From the IMG/VR virus record IMGVR_UViG_3300006119_000827, positions 1 to 52,949 of that record: a DNA stretch of 52,949 nucleotides. One strand, given 5' to 3'. A model generated the notes under the pieces. It saw nothing but the letters and a program-made list of their open reading frames with translations. It was not told the origin of the DNA and searched no databases. Position numbers and translations under genes: made by a program. Origin of the DNA: a virus. Each line of letters starts with the position of its first letter. The first letter of the stretch is position 1. Below are positions 1 through 6,085 of this stretch, one piece after another.

Positions 1-345
1 ATCGTCCGCCAGCACGCCAAGGAGAACAAGTTTCTGTATGTTCACCATGAGACTACCTTGCGGCATTACCCAGCGCGCGACGTAGCGCCTACTCCCGTCG
101 AGAAAGTGTATATCCCCAAGCTCAAACGGGCTGCGCCGCTCATGGCCACCATACTGGTGGCGGGCACAGCGGTGCCGAGCCAGTGGACGCAAGATAACCA
201 TCCGATTGGGTATTTTAGCGGCCACGCGTCGTTCTACGCGATACGGTTCAGCGACCCCGACCAGTTCAAGCACTGGTGCGACCGGCTAATGACCAACCCC
301 GAGTGCATCAAGGCACTGGGGTTTACCCCAACGGGTAAGCCCTGA
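1..345 (+). CDS. hypothetical protein, 5'-truncated by window edge
   Basis: The frame is open from base 1 to the TGA at 343-345. A TTG at 58 is possible, but coding-like sequence continues upstream of it, so the true start is probably outside the window. If the molecule is circular, a GTG at 52935 would lie in frame across the junction. The visible protein is about 114 aa, soluble, with no recognised domain. Its last codons lie over a perfect copy of the dispersed palindrome (323-338), read as F-T-P-T-G-K. The stop overlaps the next start as TGATG, so the two genes are translationally coupled. Function unknown. Confidence 0.6.
   Translation: MVRQHAKENKFLYVHHETTLRHYPARDVAPTPVEKVYIPKLKRAAPLMATILVAGTAVPSQWTQDNHPIGYFSGHASFYAIRFSDPDQFKHWCDRLMTNPECIKALGFTPTGKP
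323..338. repeat. dispersed palindrome, exact (N6)
   Basis: TTACC-CCAACG-GGTAA; arms extend to TTACCC/GGGTAA. Lies at the 3' end of the first gene, read as F-T-P-T-G-K. Confidence 0.9.
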
Positions 346-716
346 TGGTGGAGCATTGGACCACCGCTGCCCGAACCATCGCTGAGCAAACCTTGGGCCG
401 CATGAATAATATCTTCTCAAGCGCGGAGTCTATCGGGCTTGCTGAATACCGTCTCGCCAAGATCCTCGAATACGCCCGCAGCATAGGGAACCCCGACATG
501 CCCCGCAAAACTTACACCATCACACTACGGGTGGATTACAACACCCAAGACAAGGTTGAGATCACCACCAAGCTGGTGCGTCAGGCGGCGCGCAGGTTAT
601 CCACGCAGGTAAACCTGATCGCTGACAAGCGTAAGCCTCAGATCGCTGTGGAGTCCGAGGACTTCTTCATCGGCACCGAGCAGATCGACCTGGCTGTGAT
701 GGACGACGAGGTATAA
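345..716 (+). CDS. hypothetical protein (123 aa)
   Basis: ATG at 345 overlaps the preceding stop (TGATG), so expression is coupled to the upstream gene. The 123-aa product is charged and soluble, with no signal peptide or TM segment. I recognise no domain. A one-mismatch copy of the dispersed palindrome (TTATC-N6-GGTAA, 597-612) lies within it, read L-S-T-Q-V-N. The next gene is on the opposite strand and its stop is only 7 bases away, so this rightward mini-operon ends here or reads into antisense. Confidence 0.6.
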   Translation: MVEHWTTAARTIAEQTLGRMNNIFSSAESIGLAEYRLAKILEYARSIGNPDMPRKTYTITLRVDYNTQDKVEITTKLVRQAARRLSTQVNLIADKRKPQIAVESEDFFIGTEQIDLAVMDDEV

Positions 717-723
717 CGCGCTC

Positions 724-1089
724 TCATCCAGCATCCACGTCCACCATACCAAGCGCACGCTTTAGCTCGTGAAAGTGCCTATCCAAATGCTGCTCCAGCC
801 GGATGATTACCTCGTGATCCTGCTGGTCGATGACGAGGTTCTTGATTGCCCGGCGACGGTCTACCTGAGCTTGGCGATTGGCCGATAACAGCAATATCGG
901 ACCCGTGAACGCCGCCTGAATCGACAGGAACAGGTTCAACAGGATGAACGGATACTCGTCAAAATGGGTGATACCCAAGACGTTGACCGTTACCCATATA
1001 AGTAATATCCCGGTCTGGATTAGGATAAACTTCCACGACCCGATAATACCCGATAGTCTGTCCGCCAGCCTCTCAGAGTATGACACCAT
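724..1089 (-). CDS. DUF1003-type membrane protein
   Basis: With the ATG at 1089 (GAGGG Shine-Dalgarno just upstream) the protein is 121 aa; a TTG at 1140 would give 138 aa but lies in the promoter. Two hydrophobic segments (about residues 20-42 and 49-70) flank the signature F-D-E-Y-P-F-I-L-L-N, followed by the A-F-x-x-P-I-L-L-x-S-x-N-R-Q motif, typical of the DUF1003 family of small inner-membrane proteins of unknown function. A charged helical C-terminal tail follows. It is the only leftward gene in the first 18.6 kb and has its own promoter (1112-1140), as expected of a lysogenically expressed accessory (moron) gene. The family call is strong; the role is unknown. Confidence 0.8.
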   Translation of the reverse strand: MVSYSERLADRLSGIIGSWKFILIQTGILLIWVTVNVLGITHFDEYPFILLNLFLSIQAAFTGPILLLSANRQAQVDRRRAIKNLVIDQQDHEVIIRLEQHLDRHFHELKRALGMVDVDAG

Positions 1090-1111
1090 AACACCCTCAG
1101 ACGTTTGGATG

Positions 1112-1140
1112 TTTATACTTAATTCTACCACCACGTTCAA
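1112..1140 (-). promoter_or_regulatory. sigma70-like promoter for the DUF1003 gene
   Basis: On the minus strand TTGAAC (1140-1135), a 17-nt spacer, then TATAAA (1117-1112). A start near 1105 would leave a leader of about 15 nt before the ATG at 1089. The spacing is ideal and the two boxes match the consensus at 4/6 and 5/6. Confidence 0.5.
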
Positions 1141-1181
1141 CTAATACACGCCACCAACCACAAAGGTAGGAGAACATATAC

Positions 1182-1460
1182 ATGGACGACATTACCCTTA
1201 AAGGTAACGCCATGAAGATGGCGATGATCCTCGCACCCGACGAAGTGTTCAGGCCCGGCACCAAGTGGATACTTAACAGAAAATTCGAATCTGGAGCACC
1301 GCTCAGAAAGGGCAAGGTCGTCGTAAGTAAGGGTCTATGTGTTCACGAGGATTGTGTTGACGAAAAACACCACATAACCTTCAACGCCGTTGATCGTGAC
1401 GGCTACACGTCCGAACATATTACTTATACGAAGGACTTGCTCCCCTATACAGGGGAGTAA
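1182..1460 (+). CDS. hypothetical protein, paralogue of 3592-4005 product
   Basis: This 92-aa soluble protein starts at an ATG preceded by AGGTAGGAGA. Residues 11-30 (M-x-LAPDEVFRPGTKW) match the 3592-4005 product (LLAPREAFTPGTLW), and both end in L-x-P-Y, so the two genes look like diverged duplicates. The fold may be a small beta-rich domain carrying a Cys-containing loop (CVHEDCVDEKHH), which could bind metal; that is inference. It sits between the leftward DUF1003 gene and the metallopeptidase-VWA gene. Function unknown. Confidence 0.7.
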   Translation: MDDITLKGNAMKMAMILAPDEVFRPGTKWILNRKFESGAPLRKGKVVVSKGLCVHEDCVDEKHHITFNAVDRDGYTSEHITYTKDLLPYTGE

Positions 1461-1512
1461 TCATCACTACCTAACAGCCTCCACCCGCCACCCACCACCA
1501 CCACCACCACCA

Positions 1513-1528
1513 CTACCCACAAAGGTAA
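1513..1528 (+). promoter_or_regulatory. start-associated palindrome with Shine-Dalgarno
   Basis: CTACC-CACAAA-GGTAA, one mismatch to the dispersed palindrome. AAAGGT supplies the ribosome binding site 7 nt before the ATG at 1536. A CCACCA-rich tract (about 1477-1512) precedes it. Confidence 0.7.
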
Positions 1529-1535
1529 CCACCAC

Positions 1536-2927
1536 ATGACCGCCACCCAAACCAAGGTCATTGATCCTTCGATCAAGGCCAAGAAGAACGACGTCTCCAA
1601 GCTCACCCGCGTCGATCTGACGCCTCAGCAAGCCAAGCAGTGGGAGATGACCCGCTCGGCGCTGCTGTGGGGCGCACCGGCCTTCACGCACATCCTCTAT
1701 TCGATGATGACGGTGAAAGACACCCGGTCGGACAAGGACGACAACATCGCCATCTTCACCAAGGACATCCCCGTCGCTGCGACCGATGGCTCGCATCTGC
1801 TGCTCAACCCGGACACGTTCTTCAAGTTCGCGCTGGGCGAGCGTGTGTTCGTCGTCGCCCATGAGATCATGCACTGCGTCATGGATCATTGTGGCCAGAT
1901 GCACGCCTTCGAGCGTCGCGGCAAGATCAGTTACCCCTCGGGTAAGTCGCTCAAGTATGTTGACCAATACATGAACGTGGCGGCTGACCTGGTTATCAAC
2001 GACCTGCTGGTCGAGTCCAAAGTTGGTTCGTTCAACAAGGAGTGGCTGCACGACACGAACGTCGCGCGCGGCACGGACTCGGTGATCGACGCCTACGCCA
2101 AGGTCTACAAGGAGCAGCAGAAGCAGGGCGGTGGCGGTGGTGGCGGTGGCGGCCAGGGGAAGGGTAAGGACGACGGTCCAAACGAGGGTCAGAACCCCGG
2201 CCAGAACCCCCGCCAGGGCTTCGACCAGCACCTCAAGCCCGGCACCGCTGACGGCAAGGACGCTGAGCAGAAGCAGCAGGAGCGCAACCCGCAGGAGTGG
2301 AAGACCGCCGTTGCTGCCGCCCGTGACGCCGCCAAGGCCCAGGGCAAGCTGCCCGCAGCGTTGGAGCGGTTCTTCGGTGACATGCTCGACCCGCAGGTGA
2401 GTTGGTCCGAGAAGATCCAGGCATTCTTTGCCCGCAAGGTTGGCTCTGGCTCGTATGACTGGCGGCGTGCCGATCGTCGCCTGATTGTGCGGGACATCTA
2501 TGCGCCGGGCCGGTCGGGCTTCGGGGCTGGCACGGTTGTCGTCGGCTTCGATACGTCGGGCTCCATCTATGCGGACGCGACTTTGATCGACCGCTTCATG
2601 GCCGAGATCGGCGGCATCCTGTCGGACGTGCGGCCCAAGCGTCTGGTCATTCTGTGGTGCGACGCCAAGGTCCATCGCCACGACGAGGTGGACGAGCTTA
2701 CGGATCTCAAGGGCCTCAAGCCCGTGGGCGGTGGCGGCACGGCATTCGAGCCGGTGTTCGACTGGATTACCCAGCAGGGTATCGAGCCGGATGCTCTCGT
2801 CTATCTCACCGACGGTTTGGGTAGCTTTCCCACCACGGCACCCAATTATCCCGTGCTGTGGGGCAACATCTACGAGGGCTCCAAGTATCCGTTCGGTGAA
2901 GTCGTGGACGTTCCCAATCAGAAGTAG
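1536..2927 (+). CDS. metallopeptidase-like / VWA domain protein (DUF2201-type)
   Basis: The 463-aa protein has two parts. The N-terminal domain carries H109-E-I-M-H113 in a helix, the zinc-binding signature of the putative metallopeptidase half of DUF2201. After a nine-glycine run and a Gln/Gly/Pro-rich linker (about residues 195-240) comes a VWA-like domain with the MIDAS motif D340-T-S-G-S344 and a later L-T-D-G-L. In bacteria such proteins usually sit beside a MoxR-type AAA+ ATPase. No such ATPase gene is seen here, so the partner may come from the host or be dispensable. It starts at 1536 behind the palindrome-linked Shine-Dalgarno. An exact palindrome (1931-1945) lies within. The domain call is firm; the substrate is unknown. 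Confidence 0.85.
   Translation: MTATQTKVIDPSIKAKKNDVSKLTRVDLTPQQAKQWEMTRSALLWGAPAFTHILYSMMTVKDTRSDKDDNIAIFTKDIPVAATDGSHLLLNPDTFFKFALGERVFVVAHEIMHCVMDHCGQMHAFERRGKISYPSGKSLKYVDQYMNVAADLVINDLLVESKVGSFNKEWLHDTNVARGTDSVIDAYAKVYKEQQKQGGGGGGGGGQGKGKDDGPNEGQNPGQNPRQGFDQHLKPGTADGKDAEQKQQERNPQEWKTAVAAARDAAKAQGKLPAALERFFGDMLDPQVSWSEKIQAFFARKVGSGSYDWRRADRRLIVRDIYAPGRSGFGAGTVVVGFDTSGSIYADATLIDRFMAEIGGILSDVRPKRLVILWCDAKVHRHDEVDELTDLKGLKPVGGGGTAFEPVFDWITQQGIEPDALVYLTDGLGSFPTTAPNYPVLWGNIYEGSKYPFGEVVDVPNQK
1931..1945. repeat. dispersed palindrome, exact (N5)
   Basis: TTACC-CCTCG-GGTAA inside the metallopeptidase-VWA gene, read S-Y-P-S-G-K. Confidence 0.9.
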
Positions 2928-2963
2928 GGCGAATACCTAAGTAGTCGGTAAGTAGCCGGTGTA

Positions 2964-2990
2964 CCAGTGTAGTACTACGTACTACACTGG
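2964..2990. terminator. perfect 11-12 bp hairpin after the VWA gene
   Basis: CCAGTGTAGTA (2964-2974) pairs with TACTACACTGG (2980-2990) around a 5-nt loop; an inner C-G pair can make it 12 bp. It lies 37 bases after the stop of the VWA gene and before the next start. No U-tract follows, so it may be an mRNA-stabilising or processing hairpin, or a protein-binding cruciform, rather than a classical terminator. Confidence 0.5.
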
Positions 2991-2994
2991 CCGC

Positions 2995-3010
2995 TTACCC
3001 ACATAGGTAT
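2995..3010 (+). promoter_or_regulatory. start-associated palindrome (1 mismatch)
   Basis: TTACC-CACATA-GGTAT directly after the 2964-2990 hairpin; ATAGGT is the Shine-Dalgarno for the ATG at 3015. Confidence 0.65.
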
Positions 3011-3014
3011 AGAG

Positions 3015-3269
3015 ATGAACGAGAAAGTCTTTCACCCGGACCACTACGCCCGATTCAACATCGAGCCCGTCACCTTCATATCCGCCAACCGGCTACCCTT
3101 CGATGTTGGCAACATCATCAAATACGTCTGCCGGTACGACGCCAAGAACGGACGGCAAGACGTAGAGAAAGCCCTCCGCTACTGCGAGATGCTGCTGGAA
3201 CGCCTCGACCGCGAGCAGCGCATCGCTGACGGCGAAGATGCCGATGATGTTTGGAAGCGCGTCCTCTAA
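3015..3269 (+). CDS. DUF3310 family protein
   Basis: The 84-aa protein carries the DUF3310 pattern: H-Y near the N-terminus, then I-E-P-V-x-F-I-x-A-N, a G-N-I-I-K-Y-V-x-R-Y core, and K-N-G-x-x-D-x-x-K-A before an amphipathic helix. The family is common among early and nucleotide-metabolism genes of tailed phages and is often annotated, without firm proof, as a nucleotide kinase-like protein. It is too short to contain a P-loop, so I do not assign kinase activity. The start is set by the palindrome-linked AGGT at 3005-3008. Confidence 0.8.
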   Translation: MNEKVFHPDHYARFNIEPVTFISANRLPFDVGNIIKYVCRYDAKNGRQDVEKALRYCEMLLERLDREQRIADGEDADDVWKRVL

Positions 3270-3305
3270 CGCGCACTCAAAACACAGGGACACGCAAGAC
3301 CACAC

Positions 3306-3662
3306 ATGAACAAGCTCACACCCTACCAACTCGACCTGCCGTTGCCGCCCACCTCTCAGCGCCGTGGCGGCCTCACTCGCTGGGCGAACCCCACTTACGT
3401 CGCCAAGGTGAAGAAAGCCCGCACCGACATAGTCATCTGGAACCGGGCGATGGATGAATATCTTATCCGCAGCCGCAACTCCGGGATGACCTTCTTACAG
3501 TGCAGCGACGGGCTTGGCGTGGCCCAAGCCACCGCCCGCTCCCGCGCCATCGCGTTGGGGATCTGGACCCCAAAACCGAGGAAACCCACCCATGAAAATA
3601 GGCGACACCAGCCTGTGGATGCACAACCTGCACCTTCGACCGGATATTCGGGAGATGACTAG
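3306..3662 (+). CDS. putative helix-turn-helix regulator (GcrA-like C-terminal half)
   Basis: The 118-aa basic protein has, at about residues 57-88, the pattern S-G-M-T-F-L-Q-C-S-D-x-L-G-V-A-Q-A-T-A-R-S-R-A-I-x-L-G-I, resembling the DNA-recognition helix-turn-helix of GcrA-type and related small regulators (ligand-free HTH followed by R-A-x-x-L-G-I). The N-terminal 45 residues are Pro/Arg-rich. The C-terminal 25 codons overlap the start of the 3592 gene in another frame. It is a candidate DNA-binding regulator and one of two possible readers of the dispersed palindrome. The assignment rests on pattern only. Confidence 0.55.
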   Translation: MNKLTPYQLDLPLPPTSQRRGGLTRWANPTYVAKVKKARTDIVIWNRAMDEYLIRSRNSGMTFLQCSDGLGVAQATARSRAIALGIWTPKPRKPTHENRRHQPVDAQPAPSTGYSGDD

Positions 3663-4005
3663 GGGAGGATTCACGGACAAGCTCCGCAACAGCACACGGA
3701 GGCTATTTCGTATGGCCGAGCCAAGCGGGAAATTCGAAGAATACATCGAGCACAAGCTAAGTGAAAAAGCGATGGTCTGCGCGGCGTTACTGGCTCCAAG
3801 GGAAGCGTTCACCCCTGGTACTTTGTGGACATGCACCGAGGACTCTCCCATGTGCGCGAACGTGCATAATGGAGACATAGTAAAGATCCAGAACATATCG
3901 CACGAGTACCCGGACGGGACGATAATACTACTCGCGGATACTCCCGATGTTACGGGCTGGTACATCCCGGCGACTTCACTCAAACCCTATTACCCACAGA
4001 GGTAA
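3592..4005 (+). CDS. hypothetical protein, paralogue of 1182-1460 product
   Basis: ATG at 3592 (M-K-I-G-D-T, with CGAGG upstream) gives 137 aa; an in-frame ATG at 3514 would add a Pro-rich stretch that looks non-native. The C-terminal 80 residues align with the 92-aa product at 1182-1460 through LLAPREAFTPGTLW and the terminal L-K-P-Y. The start lies inside the 3' end of the HTH gene (71-nt overlap). Its TAA stop is part of the palindrome at 3990-4005. Function unknown. Confidence 0.65.
   Translation: MKIGDTSLWMHNLHLRPDIREMTRGGFTDKLRNSTRRLFRMAEPSGKFEEYIEHKLSEKAMVCAALLAPREAFTPGTLWTCTEDSPMCANVHNGDIVKIQNISHEYPDGTIILLADTPDVTGWYIPATSLKPYYPQR
3990..4005 (+). promoter_or_regulatory. start-associated palindrome, exact (N6), containing a stop codon
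   Basis: TTACC-CACAGA-GGTAA with one further pair at each end (ATTACC...GGTAAT). It contains the stop of the upstream gene (TAA 4003-4005), and AGAGGT serves as the Shine-Dalgarno for the ATG at 4008. Confidence 0.85.
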
Positions 4006-4007
4006 TC

Positions 4008-4394
4008 ATGGACCGCGTAGTTCCACCCAATACCAACGTAAGACTCCCTCACCTACAAGCCTTCGCCAGTAAGATTAGCGAGATGCTGATTGAGACATGC
4101 TCCGACCCTAAACTTAAAAACATATTTGTTCGCGGGCGCTTGGCCATCGACGCCTTAGACGCAGAAGAACTAAGCGGTTTGGATAAAGAGGCATGGGTAT
4201 ATTCCTATGGCGGCGGCGACTGGCCCCAACGCGCCGCCTCTCGGGGGGCTTCGTATTTGTACGAGTCGTTTGGGAATTTTTCTGAGAGCGGAGGACAGCG
4301 CAGGGTGACCATACTGAACTGGTCGATCGACTATCTGCGCGAAGTCTTACCAGAAGAAAAACTACTTACCTACGCCGCGCTCCTCCTCGCCTAA
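4008..4394 (+). CDS. hypothetical protein, paralogue of 4647-5096 product
   Basis: The 128-aa, mostly helical, soluble protein aligns with the 149-aa product at 4647-5096. Shared positions include E-x-L-I-x-x-C-S-D-x-x-L-K, a conserved A-I in the next helix, L-x-x-L-D-x-x-x-W-x-x-x-Y, and A-S-Y-L/M-Y-E. The two copies flank a small TM protein gene, so a duplication followed by insertion, or a three-gene functional unit, is likely. No known domain is recognised. Confidence 0.65.
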   Translation: MDRVVPPNTNVRLPHLQAFASKISEMLIETCSDPKLKNIFVRGRLAIDALDAEELSGLDKEAWVYSYGGGDWPQRAASRGASYLYESFGNFSESGGQRRVTILNWSIDYLREVLPEEKLLTYAALLLA

Positions 4395-4401
4395 CAACCC
4401 C

Positions 4402-4417
4402 ATACCCACAGAGGTAA
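4402..4417 (+). promoter_or_regulatory. start-associated palindrome (1 mismatch)
   Basis: ATACC-CACAGA-GGTAA; AGAGGT is the Shine-Dalgarno, and GGTAACC leads straight into the ATG at 4420. Confidence 0.65.
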
Positions 4418-4419
4418 CC

Positions 4420-4650
4420 ATGGATACATCCACCATACTGGTCACCCTTGGCGGACTGCTGAGCGTCACGGTGCTGAACCTGACCCTCGTCGCCATCAAC
4501 GTCCACGCCACCAAGCTCACCATGCGAGCGACCTCACAGGCGATGCAAGCCGCCGAAGACGCGTCGGAAAGCTGCCTTAATGCTTCGCAAGCCGCGAGTT
4601 TTGCGGATGAAGCCGGGGGCCGTCTGCGGGCAGCCATGATGCGCCCATGA
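4420..4650 (+). CDS. small single-TM protein
   Basis: The 76-aa protein begins with a hydrophobic segment (about residues 5-27) rich in Leu, Val and Thr and continues with an Ala/Ser/Gln-rich, probably helical cytoplasmic or periplasmic tail. There is no lipobox and no clear cleavage site, so it is likely anchored in the inner membrane. It starts right after a palindrome-linked Shine-Dalgarno, and its TGA overlaps the next start (ATGA at 4647). Function unknown; a membrane partner for the flanking paralogous pair is one idea. Confidence 0.6.
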   Translation: MDTSTILVTLGGLLSVTVLNLTLVAINVHATKLTMRATSQAMQAAEDASESCLNASQAASFADEAGGRLRAAMMRP

Positions 4651-5096
4651 GTTCATCCATTATTTCAGGCCCATTGGCACCTGAGGAGATATCACCTCGG
4701 GACCAAGAGCTTGAGAGTCTAGAAGACGCCGTGCTGGATGCGGTGATTGGGGACGCTCACATGCAGGTGTTCGCTGAGCGGCTCAACAACGAACTGATCC
4801 GCGCCTGCTCCGACAAAATACTTAAGAGCCGCCTGAAGGCGGGGGCTAAGGCGATAGCAAACTTTGACCATGGGAAGCTGCTGGAGCTTGATAGTTGGAC
4901 TTGGGAATACAGGCGCGACACTCTTAAGTTAGACCGGATTGTGGCGTTGATAGCGTCGTATATGTACGAAGCCTGCCACCTGACGGGGGCGGGGCGGACC
5001 TCAGCGGTCTACCACACCCTTAGATGTATACGCGCCCACGGCAATAGCGCGCATATCACATACCCCAGAACCGACGTAATCCTGTTGATTTTGTAA
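4647..5096 (+). CDS. hypothetical protein, paralogue of 4008-4394 product
   Basis: The 149-aa protein overlaps the preceding gene by ATGA, indicating coupled translation. Apart from a 40-residue acidic N-terminal extension it matches the 4008-4394 product helix by helix (E-L-I-x-x-C-S-D-x-x-L-K, L-x-x-L-D-x-x-x-W-x-x-x-Y, A-S-Y-M-Y-E). No catalytic motif or known domain is visible. It is followed by an 8-bp tandem repeat tract and a start-associated palindrome. Confidence 0.65.
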   Translation: MSSSIISGPLAPEEISPRDQELESLEDAVLDAVIGDAHMQVFAERLNNELIRACSDKILKSRLKAGAKAIANFDHGKLLELDSWTWEYRRDTLKLDRIVALIASYMYEACHLTGAGRTSAVYHTLRCIRAHGNSAHITYPRTDVILLIL

Positions 5097-5102
5097 ACCA
5101 TC

Positions 5103-5142
5103 ACACCACCACACCACCACACCACCACACCACCACACCCTC
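5103..5142 (+). repeat. ACACCACC tandem octamer tract
   Basis: Four exact copies of ACACCACC (5103-5134) followed by the variant ACACCCTC, placed between a stop codon and a start-associated palindrome. Similar C/A-rich, G-free leaders precede the palindromes at 1513, 8375, 12857 and 13180, so this is the longest case of a recurring unstructured leader. Confidence 0.75.
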
Positions 5143-5158
5143 TTACCCACAAAGGTAA
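5143..5158 (+). promoter_or_regulatory. start-associated palindrome, exact (N6)
   Basis: TTACC-CACAAA-GGTAA; AAAGGT is the Shine-Dalgarno for the ATG at 5164. Confidence 0.85.
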
Positions 5159-5163
5159 CCACC

Positions 5164-5943
5164 ATGACAGCATTCACCGACCGCCGCTTTGAGATGATCA
5201 CAGACGAGCTTCGCCCCCTTATGCAGTCTTTGAAGTATTACGCGTCTTACTTCGCGGCGACCCCGCAAGACTTCATCGGGCTGTTCATCAAGCCCGAACA
5301 CATCGAGCCTTTGCGCGTCGCCAAAGAGATCTGCGAGCCCAATACATTTACGAACCACCAGTTCTACTCCCGGTGGCGAGTGAACACGGCGGACATTGGC
5401 GCGGAAAATCCAGACGAAGTCATGGTCCAATTTACTTACGTGACCCGATCCGAGCATGGCGGCTTCGACTTGCTTATCCCTCGGTATGCCAACAAGGGAC
5501 CATTGACCGAGCGCTCGCCGGAAGCCGAGCAATTCGCGCGTCGGATCGACGACTACATCGCCTTTCGGATGAAGCTGCGCGCCGACATCACCAAGGCGTT
5601 TGCCGTGCTTGAGACGCTGAACAAGATCTGCGACACGCCCAGGCAGGTTCGATACTTTCTCCCCGGCATCGTGGCGCTGCTGTCGGCAAACCCTAATACC
5701 AAAAAACAGGGCGACGCACTGCGGGACTACAAGGTGCCGACGTCCATCCCGCCGACATCGCCCGAATTCCGCGATGCGTGCTCAGCCACGCAGAAACTAA
5801 TCTCCCGTGCGCTGCTGCTGCCTGACCCCAACATCAAGGGCTATGACCTGATCGGGCGGGTGTCTCTTGGGTCGTTTGAACGTGGCACCCCGGCGATTCG
5901 GTATCCGTGGGCGAAGCCGTTTTTCACGTTGGATGGTGACTAA
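5164..5943 (+). CDS. hypothetical protein (259 aa)
   Basis: A 259-aa soluble protein with mixed alpha/beta character, no TM segment, no signal peptide and no motif I recognise. The start is fixed by the palindrome-linked AAAGGTAACC. It is the last gene before the DNA polymerase and is followed by a strong 11-bp GC-rich hairpin (5951-5982), so it probably ends a transcription unit. Function unknown. Confidence 0.65.
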   Translation: MTAFTDRRFEMITDELRPLMQSLKYYASYFAATPQDFIGLFIKPEHIEPLRVAKEICEPNTFTNHQFYSRWRVNTADIGAENPDEVMVQFTYVTRSEHGGFDLLIPRYANKGPLTERSPEAEQFARRIDDYIAFRMKLRADITKAFAVLETLNKICDTPRQVRYFLPGIVALLSANPNTKKQGDALRDYKVPTSIPPTSPEFRDACSATQKLISRALLLPDPNIKGYDLIGRVSLGSFERGTPAIRYPWAKPFFTLDGD

Positions 5944-5950
5944 ACAAGTT

Positions 5951-5982
5951 GCGGCGGCGACCCCACCACGAGTCGCCGCCGC
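5951..5982 (+). terminator. 11-bp GC hairpin, possible terminator or attenuator
   Basis: GCGGCGGCGAC (5951-5961) pairs perfectly with GTCGCCGCCGC (5972-5982) around a 10-nt loop, 7 nt after the stop at 5943. The downstream bases are not U-rich, so termination could be partial or Rho-assisted. It lies ahead of the polymerase leader. Confidence 0.55.
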
Positions 5983-6002
5983 GTAGTCCCCTACCCACAA
6001 GT

Positions 6003-6040
6003 AGGTGCCGAGAATGAACAACCCGGCCCGGCACCTGTAA
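6003..6040 (+). promoter_or_regulatory. polymerase leader: hairpin plus 8-codon mini-ORF
   Basis: AGGTGCCG (6003-6010) pairs with CGGCACCT (6029-6036). Inside the hairpin an ATG at 6014 opens a complete 8-codon frame (M-N-N-P-A-R-H-L, TAA at 6038-6040) preceded by a degenerate palindrome-like CTACCCACAAGTAGGT. Translation of the mini-ORF would melt the right arm of the hairpin, a layout typical of leader-peptide control. No data support function; it may be chance. Confidence 0.3.
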
Positions 6041-6085
6041 CCCAGGTGGGTACGTCCGTCAATAATTTCAAGGCTTGCAGGTAAT

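Noticed and set aside
1467-2681. 404-aa minus-strand open frame
   Set aside because: It is antisense to the metallopeptidase-VWA gene, is full of Leu/Val/Arg low-complexity sequence typical of a GC-rich mirror frame, and has no domain or start signal.
3514-3591. Upstream start for the 3592 gene
   Set aside because: The extra 26 residues are Pro/Arg-rich mirror-like sequence inside the HTH gene; the ATG at 3592 has a better ribosome binding site and fits the alignment with its paralogue.
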